Below, piece by piece: positions 26,798 through 34,495 of a stretch of DNA of 64,000 nt. This stretch comes from Collinsella sp. AK_207A (GTDB lineage Bacteria; Actinomycetota; Coriobacteriia; Coriobacteriales; Coriobacteriaceae): NCBI RefSeq assembly GCF_902501965.1, contig NZ_CABWID010000001.1:36808-100807 (forward strand), in the 5' to 3' direction. The notes beneath the pieces were generated by a model. The model was not told the origin of the DNA and made no database searches. It worked only from the letters and a program-made list of their open reading frames with translations. The position numbers were made by a program, and so were the translations under genes. Numbering within the stretch: the stretch's first letter is position 1; the number at the start of each line of letters is the position of its first letter.

Positions 26798-27160
26798 TGG
26801 CACGCGGAGCCGACCGAAGCCTCGACCTCGCGGCAGGACGGCACCGACTTCAACTTCGAGGAGCTCGCCGCTTTGAAGCCGCAGGTCATCTTCGACTCCA
26901 AAGACACCCTGCGCGACAAGGCCGCCGAGGTCGGCATCCCCGTCGTGAACTGCCTGTTCGCCACCTTCGACGAGATGAAGAAGTCCATCGAGCTCTCCGA
27001 CACCATCTTTGGTGGCAACGCCCCCAAGATCGCTGACAAGTACAACAAGGAGCTCACGAAGACGGTCGACGAGGTCGAGAAGAAGACGAAGGATCTCTCC
27101 GACTCCGATAGGCCCAAGGTCATGCACGGCAACTCCGTGTACACGCTGACCATCGACGGC
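26798..27160 (+). pseudogene. fragment of a siderophore/metal-type ABC substrate-binding protein
   Basis: An open plus-strand frame encodes DGTDFNFEELAALKPQVIFD followed by KAAEVGIPVVNCLFATFDEM, IFGGNAPKIADKYNKEL and KVMHGNSVYTLTIDGT. This is the middle of a type III periplasmic binding protein (BtuF/FepB-like, Peripla_BP_2): LAALKPQVIF is the usual end of the first lobe. There is no start codon, signal peptide or lipobox, and the frame leaves homology after IDGT. It is a both-ends-truncated remnant of a metal or siderophore transporter gene; no permease or ATPase remains nearby. Confidence 0.7.
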
Positions 27161-27204
27161 ACGTCGCCTTCGGGCCCCGCGTACCCTCCCGTGCCCAAGC
27201 GGCA

Positions 27205-27246
27205 CGCCGCGCCTAGGCGCGCGGAGGGCCCGCGGGCCCTTTTCGA
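27205..27246 (+). terminator. GC palindromes with T-run
   Basis: GGGCCCGCGGGCCC followed by TTTT, and just before it CCGCGCCTAGGCGCGCGG. They lie between the binding-protein fragment and the convergent TrmH-family gene, and probably terminated the former. Confidence 0.55.
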
Positions 27247-27318
27247 TTCTGCGAACTCTTCCGTCTCGACGAGCGGACGAATGCCGCGCCCGCGCGAACG
27301 GTGGCGCTCGCCGACGGG

Positions 27319-28254
27319 CTACGAATACAGACCGGGCTGGTAGCGGTAGTCGTTGCTCCCGTGCGGGCACAGCTGCCAGAACGCCACCGCGCTCGCGGCG
27401 GCAACGTTCAGCGAATCGACCCCGCGTGCCATGGGGATGCGCACGGTCACATCGCATCCGCGCACGGTATGCGCGGAAAGGCCGTCGCCCTCGGTGCCCA
27501 TGAAGATCGCGAGGCGACCATGCTCGGCGAGCGCGGGGTCGGCAAGCGAGACCGAATCGTCCGTGAGCGCCATGGCGGCGCAGGTGAACCCCGCGCAATG
27601 CAGCGCCTCCAGCCCCTCGCGCGGCCAGGCATGCGCGGTAGAGCCGATACGGGTCCAGGGCACCTGGAAGACCGTCCCCATGCTCACGCGCACCGCGCGC
27701 CGGTAGAGCGGGTCGCAGCAGGTGGGGCTCACGAGCACGCCGTCCACGCCGAGCGCCGCGGCGGAGCGGAAGATCGCGCCGACGTTGGTGTGGTCCACGA
27801 TGCCCTCGAGCACGCAGATGCGCACCGGGCGCTCCCCCGCCGCCGCGCTCAACCCTGCGAGAAACGTGTCGGCGGGTACGAGCGGCGGACGCTTGAAGGC
27901 GGCGAGCGCGCCGCGGGTGACGTTGAAGCCGGTCAGGCGCTCCATGAGCTCCATGGGCGCCACGAAGACAGGAACCGGTCCATCGGAACCCGCGGGGACA
28001 GCGCGCTCCAGAAGCGGCATCAGCTGCGGCAGCCAGCGCTCGCCGAGCAGAAAGCTCACGGGGACCATACCCGCCGTGAGCGCCCGCTCGATCACCTTGG
28101 CGCTCTCCGCGATGAAGATCCCGCGCTCCGGCTCGACCACGCTCCTGAGCTCGTGCTCGGTCAGGCGGGCGTAGGCATCGAGCCGAGGGTCATCCAAGGC
28201 GTCGACGGAGATGACCTGGAACCCGGATGCCGCCGCCTGAGACTTCTCCTCCAT
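27319..28254 (-). CDS. TrmH/SpoU-family RNA 2'-O-methyltransferase
   Basis: A 311-residue SPOUT methyltransferase. The N-terminal substrate-binding domain (about 1-110) precedes the knot domain, which has motif 1 NVGAIFRSAAALG, motif 2 IFMGTEGDGL and motif 3 IPMARGVDSLNVAAASAVA. These mark a ribose 2'-O-methylase that uses S-adenosylmethionine, on rRNA or tRNA; the target base cannot be told. It is the last gene of the thyA-folA-flavodoxin cluster, starting 9 bases after the flavodoxin gene ends. Confidence 0.9.
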   Translation of the reverse strand: MEEKSQAAASGFQVISVDALDDPRLDAYARLTEHELRSVVEPERGIFIAESAKVIERALTAGMVPVSFLLGERWLPQLMPLLERAVPAGSDGPVPVFVAPMELMERLTGFNVTRGALAAFKRPPLVPADTFLAGLSAAAGERPVRICVLEGIVDHTNVGAIFRSAAALGVDGVLVSPTCCDPLYRRAVRVSMGTVFQVPWTRIGSTAHAWPREGLEALHCAGFTCAAMALTDDSVSLADPALAEHGRLAIFMGTEGDGLSAHTVRGCDVTVRIPMARGVDSLNVAAASAVAFWQLCPHGSNDYRYQPGLYS

Positions 28255-28263
28255 GGATCCGCC

Positions 28264-28848
28264 CTAGCGCTTACCGGCGATCTTCTTCGCCGTGCGCTTG
28301 ATGTCGTCGAGCAGACCGCCGCGCGGATGCGCCGCCTCCCATGCCAGGCGCTTCGCGCGCTTCTCGTACTCATTCACGAGAATCTCGCCATAATCGCGCT
28401 CGAACGTGTCGTAGAAATCGACGGCGCCCTGCACCTCTTCCGCGGTGGGATGTCCCTTCCCCATGCCGCCGACGAGCTTGAAGGGACCCCAGGTGTCGAA
28501 TCCGACGCAGCCGTGCGTGGCCACGATGGAGGCCATCTTGAGCTGGGCGATCGCGGCCATGTCCTTGCCGTAGTCCTTGCTCGCGCCGCCGTAGGTGATC
28601 ATCAGGAAGACCTTGTCCCCGGCTTGGAGGACGTGGTCGGCCACGCGGCGCAGGTCGGCGTCGAACTTACCGTAGTAGATGCCCGAGGCAAAGCCGATGC
28701 AATGGTAGGAGGAGAGGTCGGGGTACTCGTTCTTGCCGAGCGTGGCGACGTCGATGGTGTCCACCTCGGGATGCGCGGCGACGATGGCATCCACGAGCTT
28801 CTTGGTGTTGCCGTGGTGCTTGGAGCGATACAAGATGACGGTCTTCAT
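28264..28848 (-). CDS. flavodoxin-family protein
   Basis: A 194-residue flavodoxin-like protein: the FMN phosphate loop YRSKHHGNTKKL (8-19), a CIGFASGIYYGKF segment corresponding to the 60s loop, and LMITYGGASK for the second FMN loop. The length and a charged C-terminal tail of about 35 residues exceed a minimal flavodoxin. Likely an FMN-dependent electron carrier or small oxidoreductase. It lies between folA (34 bases upstream) and the TrmH-family gene, probably in one transcript. Confidence 0.85.
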   Translation of the reverse strand: MKTVILYRSKHHGNTKKLVDAIVAAHPEVDTIDVATLGKNEYPDLSSYHCIGFASGIYYGKFDADLRRVADHVLQAGDKVFLMITYGGASKDYGKDMAAIAQLKMASIVATHGCVGFDTWGPFKLVGGMGKGHPTAEEVQGAVDFYDTFERDYGEILVNEYEKRAKRLAWEAAHPRGGLLDDIKRTAKKIAGKR

Positions 28849-28881
28849 GAGAGCCTTTCTTCAGGAGGCGTCGCGCTCCGT

Positions 28882-29394
28882 TCAGGACACGCGGCGATAC
28901 GTGGCAAATGAATATGATACGCCCGCGTCGCCTTCGCCGGGCAGCACGGTCTCGGGAACGGTCTCGCTCGCAAGCTCCCAGGCCGGGTCTTCGTCCAGAT
29001 TCGGGAAGAACGTGTCCACCGGGTGCGTCACATGGTTCTTGGTGACGACGACCTCGATGCAGCGCGGTAGCAGCTGGCGATAGACCTCGCCGCCGCCGAT
29101 AACCCATGCCGCTGGCTCGCCCTCCACAGCCGCAAGCGCCTCGTCCACGGAGTGGACGACCTCAACGCCCTCACGCTGGAAGGCGACATCGCGCGTGAGC
29201 ACGATGTTTCGCCGGTTCTTGAGCGGGCGCCCGCCGGGAAAGCTCTCGAGCGTGCGACGCCCCATGATGACCGGCGCCCCGGTGGTGCAGCGCACGAAGT
29301 GCCGCATGTCCGCACGATTGACCACCACCATGTCGCCGCTGAGACCGATGCCCCAGTCGTCGCACACGGCCACAATCGCCTTGAGTTCCGTCAA
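28882..29394 (-). CDS. folA: dihydrofolate reductase
   Basis: DHFR reduces dihydrofolate to tetrahydrofolate with NADPH. The 170-residue protein shows the N-terminal IVAVCDDWGIGLSGDMVV (Met20-loop region), VIMGRRTLESFPGGRPLKNR with the NADPH phosphate contacts, and WVIGGGEVYRQLLPRC. It lacks the usual LPW after the opening strand; LSGDMVV stands there instead, a known but less common variant. It follows thyA by about 60 bases, the expected pairing since thymidylate synthase produces dihydrofolate. Confidence 0.92.
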   Translation of the reverse strand: MTELKAIVAVCDDWGIGLSGDMVVVNRADMRHFVRCTTGAPVIMGRRTLESFPGGRPLKNRRNIVLTRDVAFQREGVEVVHSVDEALAAVEGEPAAWVIGGGEVYRQLLPRCIEVVVTKNHVTHPVDTFFPNLDEDPAWELASETVPETVLPGEGDAGVSYSFATYRRVS

Positions 29395-29417
29395 CCTGTC
29401 CTCCTTATCTTGGTGCC

Positions 29418-29447
29418 CGCCCCCGCCAGGGGGGGCGTGGGCAGCGC
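29418..29447. other. GC-rich hairpin between thyA and folA
   Basis: TGCCCGCCCCC and GGGGGGCGTGGGCA can pair around a short loop in the gap between thyA and folA. It has no T-run, so it may modulate rather than stop readthrough into folA. Confidence 0.4.
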
Positions 29448-29453
29448 TTCCCC

Positions 29454-30302
29454 CTACACCGCGATGGGGATGTTCCTCACCTGCGGTCCGTGCTCGTAGT
29501 TCTCCACGATGAGGTCATCCGTGGTGAAGTCGTAGAAGTTTGTGACATCGGGATTCAGGCTCACCCTGGGCGCCGGGAACTGCGGGCGCGCAATGAGCTC
29601 CTTGATGATGGGCACGTGGCGGTCGTAGATATGCGCGTCCACGATCACGTGGAGCAACTCGCCGGCCACCATACCGCTCACCTGCGCCACCATCATGAGC
29701 AGGATCGCATACTGGCAGACGTTCCAGTTGTTGGCGGCGAGGATGTCCTGGCTGCGCTGCATGAGCACCATGTTGAGCGTGGGCTTCTCGTCGCCCGCGC
29801 GGTGCGTGACGTTGTAGGTGCAGCTGTAGGCGCAGGGATAGAGGTTCATCTCGGAAAGGTCCGCGATGGTGTACATGTTGGTGATGATGCGCCGGGAGAA
29901 GGGCGTGTGGGCGAGGTCGTAAAGCACGCGGTCCATCTGGTCGAAGTCGCCCTCCTTGTAATGCGACTTCTGGGCGATCTGGTAGCCGTAGGCCTTGCCG
30001 ATGGAGCCGGTCTCATCGGCCCACTCATCCCAGATGTGCGAGTTGAGGTCGTGGATGTTGTTCGACTTCTTCTGGTAGATCCAGAGCACCTCGTCCATAG
30101 CGGACTTCAGAGCCGTGCGCCGCAGCGTGAGCGCGGGGAACTCCTCGCGCAGGTCGTAGCGGTTGGTGACGCCGAAGCCCTTGATGGTGTAGGCAGGCGT
30201 GCCGTCCTCCCAGTGCGGGCGAACCTTCTCGCCCTCGGTGGTGGTGCCGTGGTCTAGGATATCGCGGCACATGGATACGAAGAGTTCGTCGGCTTTGCTC
30301 AT
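29454..30302 (-). CDS. thyA: thymidylate synthase (ThyA)
   Basis: ThyA makes dTMP from dUMP using methylenetetrahydrofolate. The 282-residue protein has the catalytic Cys157 in YPCAYSCTYNV (PCAY rather than the common PCH, as in the B. subtilis ThyA type), the SRRIITNMY phosphate-binding segment (136-144), NNWNVCQYAILLMMVAQVSG and VDAHIYDRH, and ends in the family-typical VAV-like IPIAV. The ATG at 30302 follows AGAGGA; an open frame continues 55 codons upstream into hairpin sequence and is not coding. It is the first gene of the folate/thymidylate cluster. Confidence 0.95.
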   Translation of the reverse strand: MSKADELFVSMCRDILDHGTTTEGEKVRPHWEDGTPAYTIKGFGVTNRYDLREEFPALTLRRTALKSAMDEVLWIYQKKSNNIHDLNSHIWDEWADETGSIGKAYGYQIAQKSHYKEGDFDQMDRVLYDLAHTPFSRRIITNMYTIADLSEMNLYPCAYSCTYNVTHRAGDEKPTLNMVLMQRSQDILAANNWNVCQYAILLMMVAQVSGMVAGELLHVIVDAHIYDRHVPIIKELIARPQFPAPRVSLNPDVTNFYDFTTDDLIVENYEHGPQVRNIPIAV

Positions 30303-30411
30303 GCGGGTCCTCTCGACGTCGGTCCGCCCATTATAGAGCACGCACGGAACGCCCTGAGCGCCTCGAGCGCATCCCCGAGACGGCATCATAAACCACAGGA
30401 TGAAGCCCACA

Positions 30412-30499
30412 ATACCGATAGGCACGAACATACTTGGTACAGCGTGCCTATCGGTATGCTCGCCCAAGAGCTCTTTTCGCGAGCATACCGATAGTCACG
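30412..30499. repeat. overlapping, mutually exclusive hairpins
   Basis: Segment A (30412-30426) pairs perfectly over 15 bases with B (30443-30457), and B shifted (30449-30462) pairs perfectly over 14 bases with C (30480-30493). B can therefore pair with A or C but not both. C extended (CGAGCATACCGATAGTCACG, 30480-30499) recurs identically at 31744-31763 on the other side of the neighbouring gene. The remainder of the gap 30303-30576 holds no gene that I can see. Confidence 0.85.
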
Positions 30500-30576
30500 G
30501 CCCTACAAGTAGAAACGTTCCTGTTGGTACTTCGGGACGCCAACTGGTCCCCCGTCTGCCATGTGCAAGAGGGCGG

Positions 30577-31539
30577 CTACCGACCTCGGCGCGGAATCCC
30601 ATACAAATCCAGGCGCTCAAGCAACGGATAGGTCTGCTGAGCCATCTTGAACGTAAAGCGGACGACTTGGATGCCCATTGCCGTGATAAGGGAGCCCCGC
30701 GTTCGCTCCTCGAAGAGGACCTCGGCGCGCGAACGCCCTCCCCTCATCGACTCATCTTCCGTTTTATCAAGACCATCGAGCTCTCCACCGATCTTTTTGC
30801 CGTTCGCAAGCTCCCAGTAGTAGTCGAGTCGGAAGGGCCGATGAGGGTCGTCGGGTCGAGGAATCTCAACCTGTAAATCGGGCAGCTGAACCCCATATTC
30901 GATCATAACGGCGCGTGCATAAGACTCCCCGCCGTTTTCACTCCTGGCATCCGCATGTGCCATCGACTGCCGCACGCGGCTGATACCGCGAAAGCCGGCG
31001 TAACTGCGCTCAAGACAATCAAGGACGTCCCCGCGATCCCGACCCGTTAGTCTCAGCAGGGAATCAGCGACGGCAAGACCGCGACGGAACCCAGCGCGAG
31101 CCATGCAGTCGTACGCTGTCCGCTCGCGGGAAGTGACGGCAAGCTGCCCCCGGTACTCAACGGGACAATGCGGTATCGCATGATGCACGACACCGTGTCC
31201 CGCCACCCCCTTGCCCGACAAGATGTGCAAACCTCCCGTCACACGGTACTTGGGAACCTGCAGGCCCAGAATAAAGGCAGCGGTGTACGAGCAGAACACG
31301 CACGAAGGATAGAGCGCCGCATAGGTGTGGATAATACGGCTCGTGCGTTCCTGCCAAGGCAGGGCATCCCACATCGAGGCAGGCGCATACATGTTCCGGA
31401 AAGGACGAACGACATCCCCGCGTCGCATCCGCCTCGAAAGCGCCATGCGCGTCGCCCGGTCCGAGGGGGCGAGGAGCATGCCCGAACGCTCAGCCTCAAG
31501 AAAGAGCTCATCGAGCATATGGGAGACGGCAAGGGACAT
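30577..31539 (-). CDS. AbiEi-like winged helix plus DUF559/Vsr-like endonuclease domain protein
   Basis: A 320-residue protein. The N-terminal region has RRGDVVRPFRNMYAPASMWD, the winged-helix/wing pattern seen in AbiEi-type antitoxin domains (basic helix, then a V-x-P/R-Y-A turn). The C-terminal region has GGESYARAVMIEYG, then FRLDYYWELANGKKIGGELDG, which fits a PD-(D/E)xK restriction-like fold (D in RLDYYW, E in GGELDG), and a final strand IQVVRFTFKMAQQTYPLLERL. Proteins of this joint architecture are common and uncharacterised in actinobacteria; a defence or toxin-antitoxin role is inferred. The ATG at 31539 follows GGAG. The gene is bracketed by hairpins with identical 20-nt arms. Confidence 0.65.
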   Translation of the reverse strand: MSLAVSHMLDELFLEAERSGMLLAPSDRATRMALSRRMRRGDVVRPFRNMYAPASMWDALPWQERTSRIIHTYAALYPSCVFCSYTAAFILGLQVPKYRVTGGLHILSGKGVAGHGVVHHAIPHCPVEYRGQLAVTSRERTAYDCMARAGFRRGLAVADSLLRLTGRDRGDVLDCLERSYAGFRGISRVRQSMAHADARSENGGESYARAVMIEYGVQLPDLQVEIPRPDDPHRPFRLDYYWELANGKKIGGELDGLDKTEDESMRGGRSRAEVLFEERTRGSLITAMGIQVVRFTFKMAQQTYPLLERLDLYGIPRRGR

Positions 31540-31743
31540 GAGGGCTCCAATCGAACGCACACATCGATTGGAGCAAATGCCCGGCGCAAATACTAGTCCG
31601 CGCAATCTAGTCGAAAACTGACAGCACAGCTCAGGGGTATATTCGAGGCATCAGCGGTCGGCAGAAGGTCTAAAAACAGACGCAACCGGCATCCACCACA
31701 GAGAATCGTCTCAATCTGCCTCGACTCCGGTGGAAAACTACGC

Positions 31744-31799
31744 CGAGCATACCGATAGTCACGTTCCCGCACACGGCGCCGTGATTATCGGTACTCTCG
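31744..31799. repeat. hairpin sharing a 20-nt arm with 30480-30499
   Basis: CGAGCATACCGATAGTCACG (31744-31763) pairs with the near-complement at 31780-31799 (three mismatches) around a 16-nt loop. It lies just after the ffh stop and upstream of the endonuclease-like gene. The left arm is identical to 30480-30499. Confidence 0.85.
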
Positions 31800-31811
31800 C
31801 GAACCGCTCTC

Positions 31812-33311
31812 CTATCGCTTATTCTTCATCTGCTGCTCCATCTGGCGCAGCAGGTCCATATCGGAGCCGCCGCCCCCAAAGGGATTTGCGGCAGCGGAAC
31901 CGCCCATGCCGCGCATGAGCTGGTTCATGTCCATGCCGCCCATACCGGGCATGCGGACGCGACCGCCCTTGCCCTTCTTCCCCTTCTTGCCCTTCTTACC
32001 CTTGCCCCCGGCCATCTGGTTGGTCATGGAGCGCATCTTGCCCATCATCTTGTTCATCTCGCCCCACTGCTTCATGAGGCCGTTCACATCGGCCGGGGTG
32101 AGGCCGCAGCCGCGGGCGATGCGCGCGCGGCGCTGGCCGTTGATGATGCTCGGGCGCATGCGCTCCTCGGCCGTCATGGACATGATCATGGCGCGGTTGC
32201 GGTCGAGTGCGGACTCATCCATGTCCCCGCCCATCTGGCGAAGCGCCTGCTGGCCGCCCGGCAGCATGCCTAGAATCTTCTTCATGCCGCCCATCTTCTT
32301 GATCTGGTCCATCTGCGTGAGCAGGTCGTTCATGGTGAAGCCGTCGCGAAGCATGCGCTCGGCGGCCTCGATCTGCTCGGCATCGGCCAGCTCCTGGGCC
32401 TTTTCGATGATGCCGACCACGTCGCCCATGCCGAGGATGCGCTTGGCCATGCGCTCGGGAACGAAGGGCTCCAGCGCATCCGGCTTCTCGCCCACGGAGG
32501 CGAACTTGATGGGCTTGCCGGTGACGGCGCGCACGGAGAGGGCGCCGCCTCCGCGGGCGTCGCCGTCGAGCTTGGAGACGATCACGCCGTCGAAGTCCGT
32601 GCGCTCGGCGAAGGTCTGCACCACGTTGACGATGTCCTGGCCGGTCATGGCGTCCACGACCATCAGCACCTGATCGGGCTTGACAGCGCGCTTGATGTCC
32701 ACGGCCTCCTGCATCATCTGCTCGTCGATCTGCAGACGGCCGGCGGTGTCGACGATCACCACGTCGCGCATGGTGTCCACGGCCTCGCGCACGGCGTCCT
32801 GGGCGATCAGCACGGGATGCTGGCCGTCCCCGCGGAACACCGGCACGCCGATCTCGCCGCCGAGGGTGGCGAGCTGGTCGGCGGCGGCGGGGCGGTAGAC
32901 GTCGCACGCGGCGAGCAACGGGCTCTTGCCCTGCTTCTTCAGCAGGTAGGCGAGCTTGGCGGCAGCGGTGGTCTTACCGGAGCCCTGCAGGCCCACGAGC
33001 ATGATGACGTTGGGAATGCGGTTGGAGAGGACGAGCTTGCTCTCCGTGGAGCCCAGCAGCTCGGTCAGCTCGTCCAGTACGATCTTGACGACGTTCTGCG
33101 CGGGCGTGAGGGACTCCAAGACATCGGCCTCGAGGCAGCGCTCCTTGGTGGCGGCCACGAAGTCCTTGACCACCTTGAAGTTGACGTCGGCTTCGAGCAG
33201 CGCCATGCGGATGTCGCGCATGGCCGAGGTGATGTCCGCCTCGGTGAGCTTGCCCTTGCCGCGCAGGCGCTCAAAGGTGTCGTTCAGGCGATCGGAAAGG
33301 CTGTTGAACAT
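31812..33311 (-). CDS. ffh: signal recognition particle GTPase Ffh
   Basis: Ffh binds signal sequences with the 4.5S RNA and, with FtsY, delivers ribosomes to the membrane. The 499-residue protein has the N domain, the GTP-binding G1 GLQGSGKTT (107-115), DVYRPAAADQL, DTAGRLQ and VSKLDGDARGGGAL motifs, and the M domain (about 300-440) with MGGMKKILGMLPGG and the RRARIARGCG RNA-binding helix. The tail after about 440 is a Gly/Lys/Met-rich extension with repeated KGKK units, longer than in E. coli. It lies downstream of ftsY, separated by about 210 bases. Confidence 0.96.
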   Translation of the reverse strand: MFNSLSDRLNDTFERLRGKGKLTEADITSAMRDIRMALLEADVNFKVVKDFVAATKERCLEADVLESLTPAQNVVKIVLDELTELLGSTESKLVLSNRIPNVIMLVGLQGSGKTTAAAKLAYLLKKQGKSPLLAACDVYRPAAADQLATLGGEIGVPVFRGDGQHPVLIAQDAVREAVDTMRDVVIVDTAGRLQIDEQMMQEAVDIKRAVKPDQVLMVVDAMTGQDIVNVVQTFAERTDFDGVIVSKLDGDARGGGALSVRAVTGKPIKFASVGEKPDALEPFVPERMAKRILGMGDVVGIIEKAQELADAEQIEAAERMLRDGFTMNDLLTQMDQIKKMGGMKKILGMLPGGQQALRQMGGDMDESALDRNRAMIMSMTAEERMRPSIINGQRRARIARGCGLTPADVNGLMKQWGEMNKMMGKMRSMTNQMAGGKGKKGKKGKKGKGGRVRMPGMGGMDMNQLMRGMGGSAAANPFGGGGSDMDLLRQMEQQMKNKR

Positions 33312-33358
33312 GGTCGCTCCAGAAACTTAACGAACCGAAGCGCACCTGAGCACCGGGG

Positions 33359-33433
33359 CGTATCGTCCCGCGCTCAAACGGCTTCGGCCTGCGCTTTGCG
33401 CTTTGCCTGCAGAACTGCGCACGGGACGATACG
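33359..33433. repeat. inverted repeat between ftsY and ffh
   Basis: CGTATCGTCCCG (33359-33370) and its perfect complement CGGGACGATACG (33422-33433) lie 51 bases apart in the 210-base gap between ftsY and ffh. This could be a long hairpin controlling readthrough into ffh or a protein-binding dyad. Confidence 0.65.
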
Positions 33434-33520
33434 TCCCGACGCTGCAGCGAGGAGCACATGGCGTTCCACCGCCCTCGCTTTAAATAATGATTCTAGCCCA
33501 AAAGGTACCTTTGGTTGGGG

Positions 33521-34432
33521 CTACTCGCCCACCAGGGCGCGGGCGAAGTCGTGGGCGTCGAAGGCTTGGAGGTCGTCTACCTGCTCGCCCACGCCGATGC
33601 GGTAGATGGGGAGCTTGAGGCGGGCGGCGACGGCGAGCGCAATGCCGCCCTTGGCCGTGCCGTCGAGCTTGGTCAAGATGATGCCGTCCAAACCGAGCGC
33701 CTCGTTGAACTCAAGAGCCTGGTTGAGCCCGTTCTGGCCCGTGGCCGCATCGATGACGAGCACCACGTGAACGGGCATGGGGCCCGCCTGGCACGCGGCC
33801 GCCCGCTTGCGGGTGACGTTCACCACCTTGGCGAGCTCGCGCATGAGCTCGGGGCTCGTGTGGAGACGTCCGGCGGTATCGATGAGCACGAGGTCGGAGG
33901 TGGTGCGGTCGGCCTGGTCGAGCACGTCGTAGCACACGCTCGCGGGGTCAGACCCGCGGTCGCGCTTGACAACCGGAACGCCGGCGCGCTGGCCCCACAC
34001 GTCCAGCTGCTCGATGGCAGCGGCGCGGAAGGTATCCGCCGAGCCGATGACCACGCGCTTGCCCGCCGCGGCCTCGGCGCTCGCGATCTTACCGACCGTG
34101 GTCGTCTTCCCGGCGCCGTTGATGCCCACGAAGAGCACGCAGGAGGGCGTGTCGGAGAAGATGTCGGTCGCAGGCTCCACGAAGACCCGCTCAAGGCGCT
34201 CGGCGAGCGCGCGACGGAGCTGGGGCGCGGTGGTGAGGTTCTTGCGGGCGGCCTCGTCGCGCAGGTCATCGGTTACCTGCATGGAGATCTCGGCACCCAT
34301 GTCGGCCATGACGAGCGTGTCCTCGAGCTCCTCCCAGAAGTCCTCGTCAACGTCGCCGCCAAAGTAGAAGACCTCGTTCAGGGCCTCGCGGCTCCGCTCG
34401 AGCCCGCGCTTGAGGCTGTCGAAGAATGCCAT
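33521..34432 (-). CDS. ftsY: signal recognition particle receptor FtsY
   Basis: FtsY is the membrane-associated SRP receptor GTPase. The 303-residue protein is a minimal NG form without the acidic A domain: N domain with [14 protein letters not shown]1 [10 protein letters not shown] (103-112), [22 protein letters not shown] and [10 protein letters not shown]. The TAAQLRR-like N-domain helix is also seen. It begins about 60 bases after smc ends on the same strand, and feeds into ffh downstream, so smc, ftsY and possibly ffh share a transcript. Confidence 0.95.
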   Translation of the reverse strand: MAFFDSLKRGLERSREALNEVFYFGGDVDEDFWEELEDTLVMADMGAEISMQVTDDLRDEAARKNLTTAPQLRRALAERLERVFVEPATDIFSDTPSCVLFVGINGAGKTTTVGKIASAEAAAGKRVVIGSADTFRAAAIEQLDVWGQRAGVPVVKRDRGSDPASVCYDVLDQADRTTSDLVLIDTAGRLHTSPELMRELAKVVNVTRKRAAACQAGPMPVHVVLVIDAATGQNGLNQALEFNEALGLDGIILTKLDGTAKGGIALAVAARLKLPIYRIGVGEQVDDLQAFDAHDFARALVGE

Positions 34433-34495
34433 GGCCTACCCTGCCTTTCCTGTTCAAATGGCACATCGGGAGCATTCCCTCGCGCCACGTTTGCT

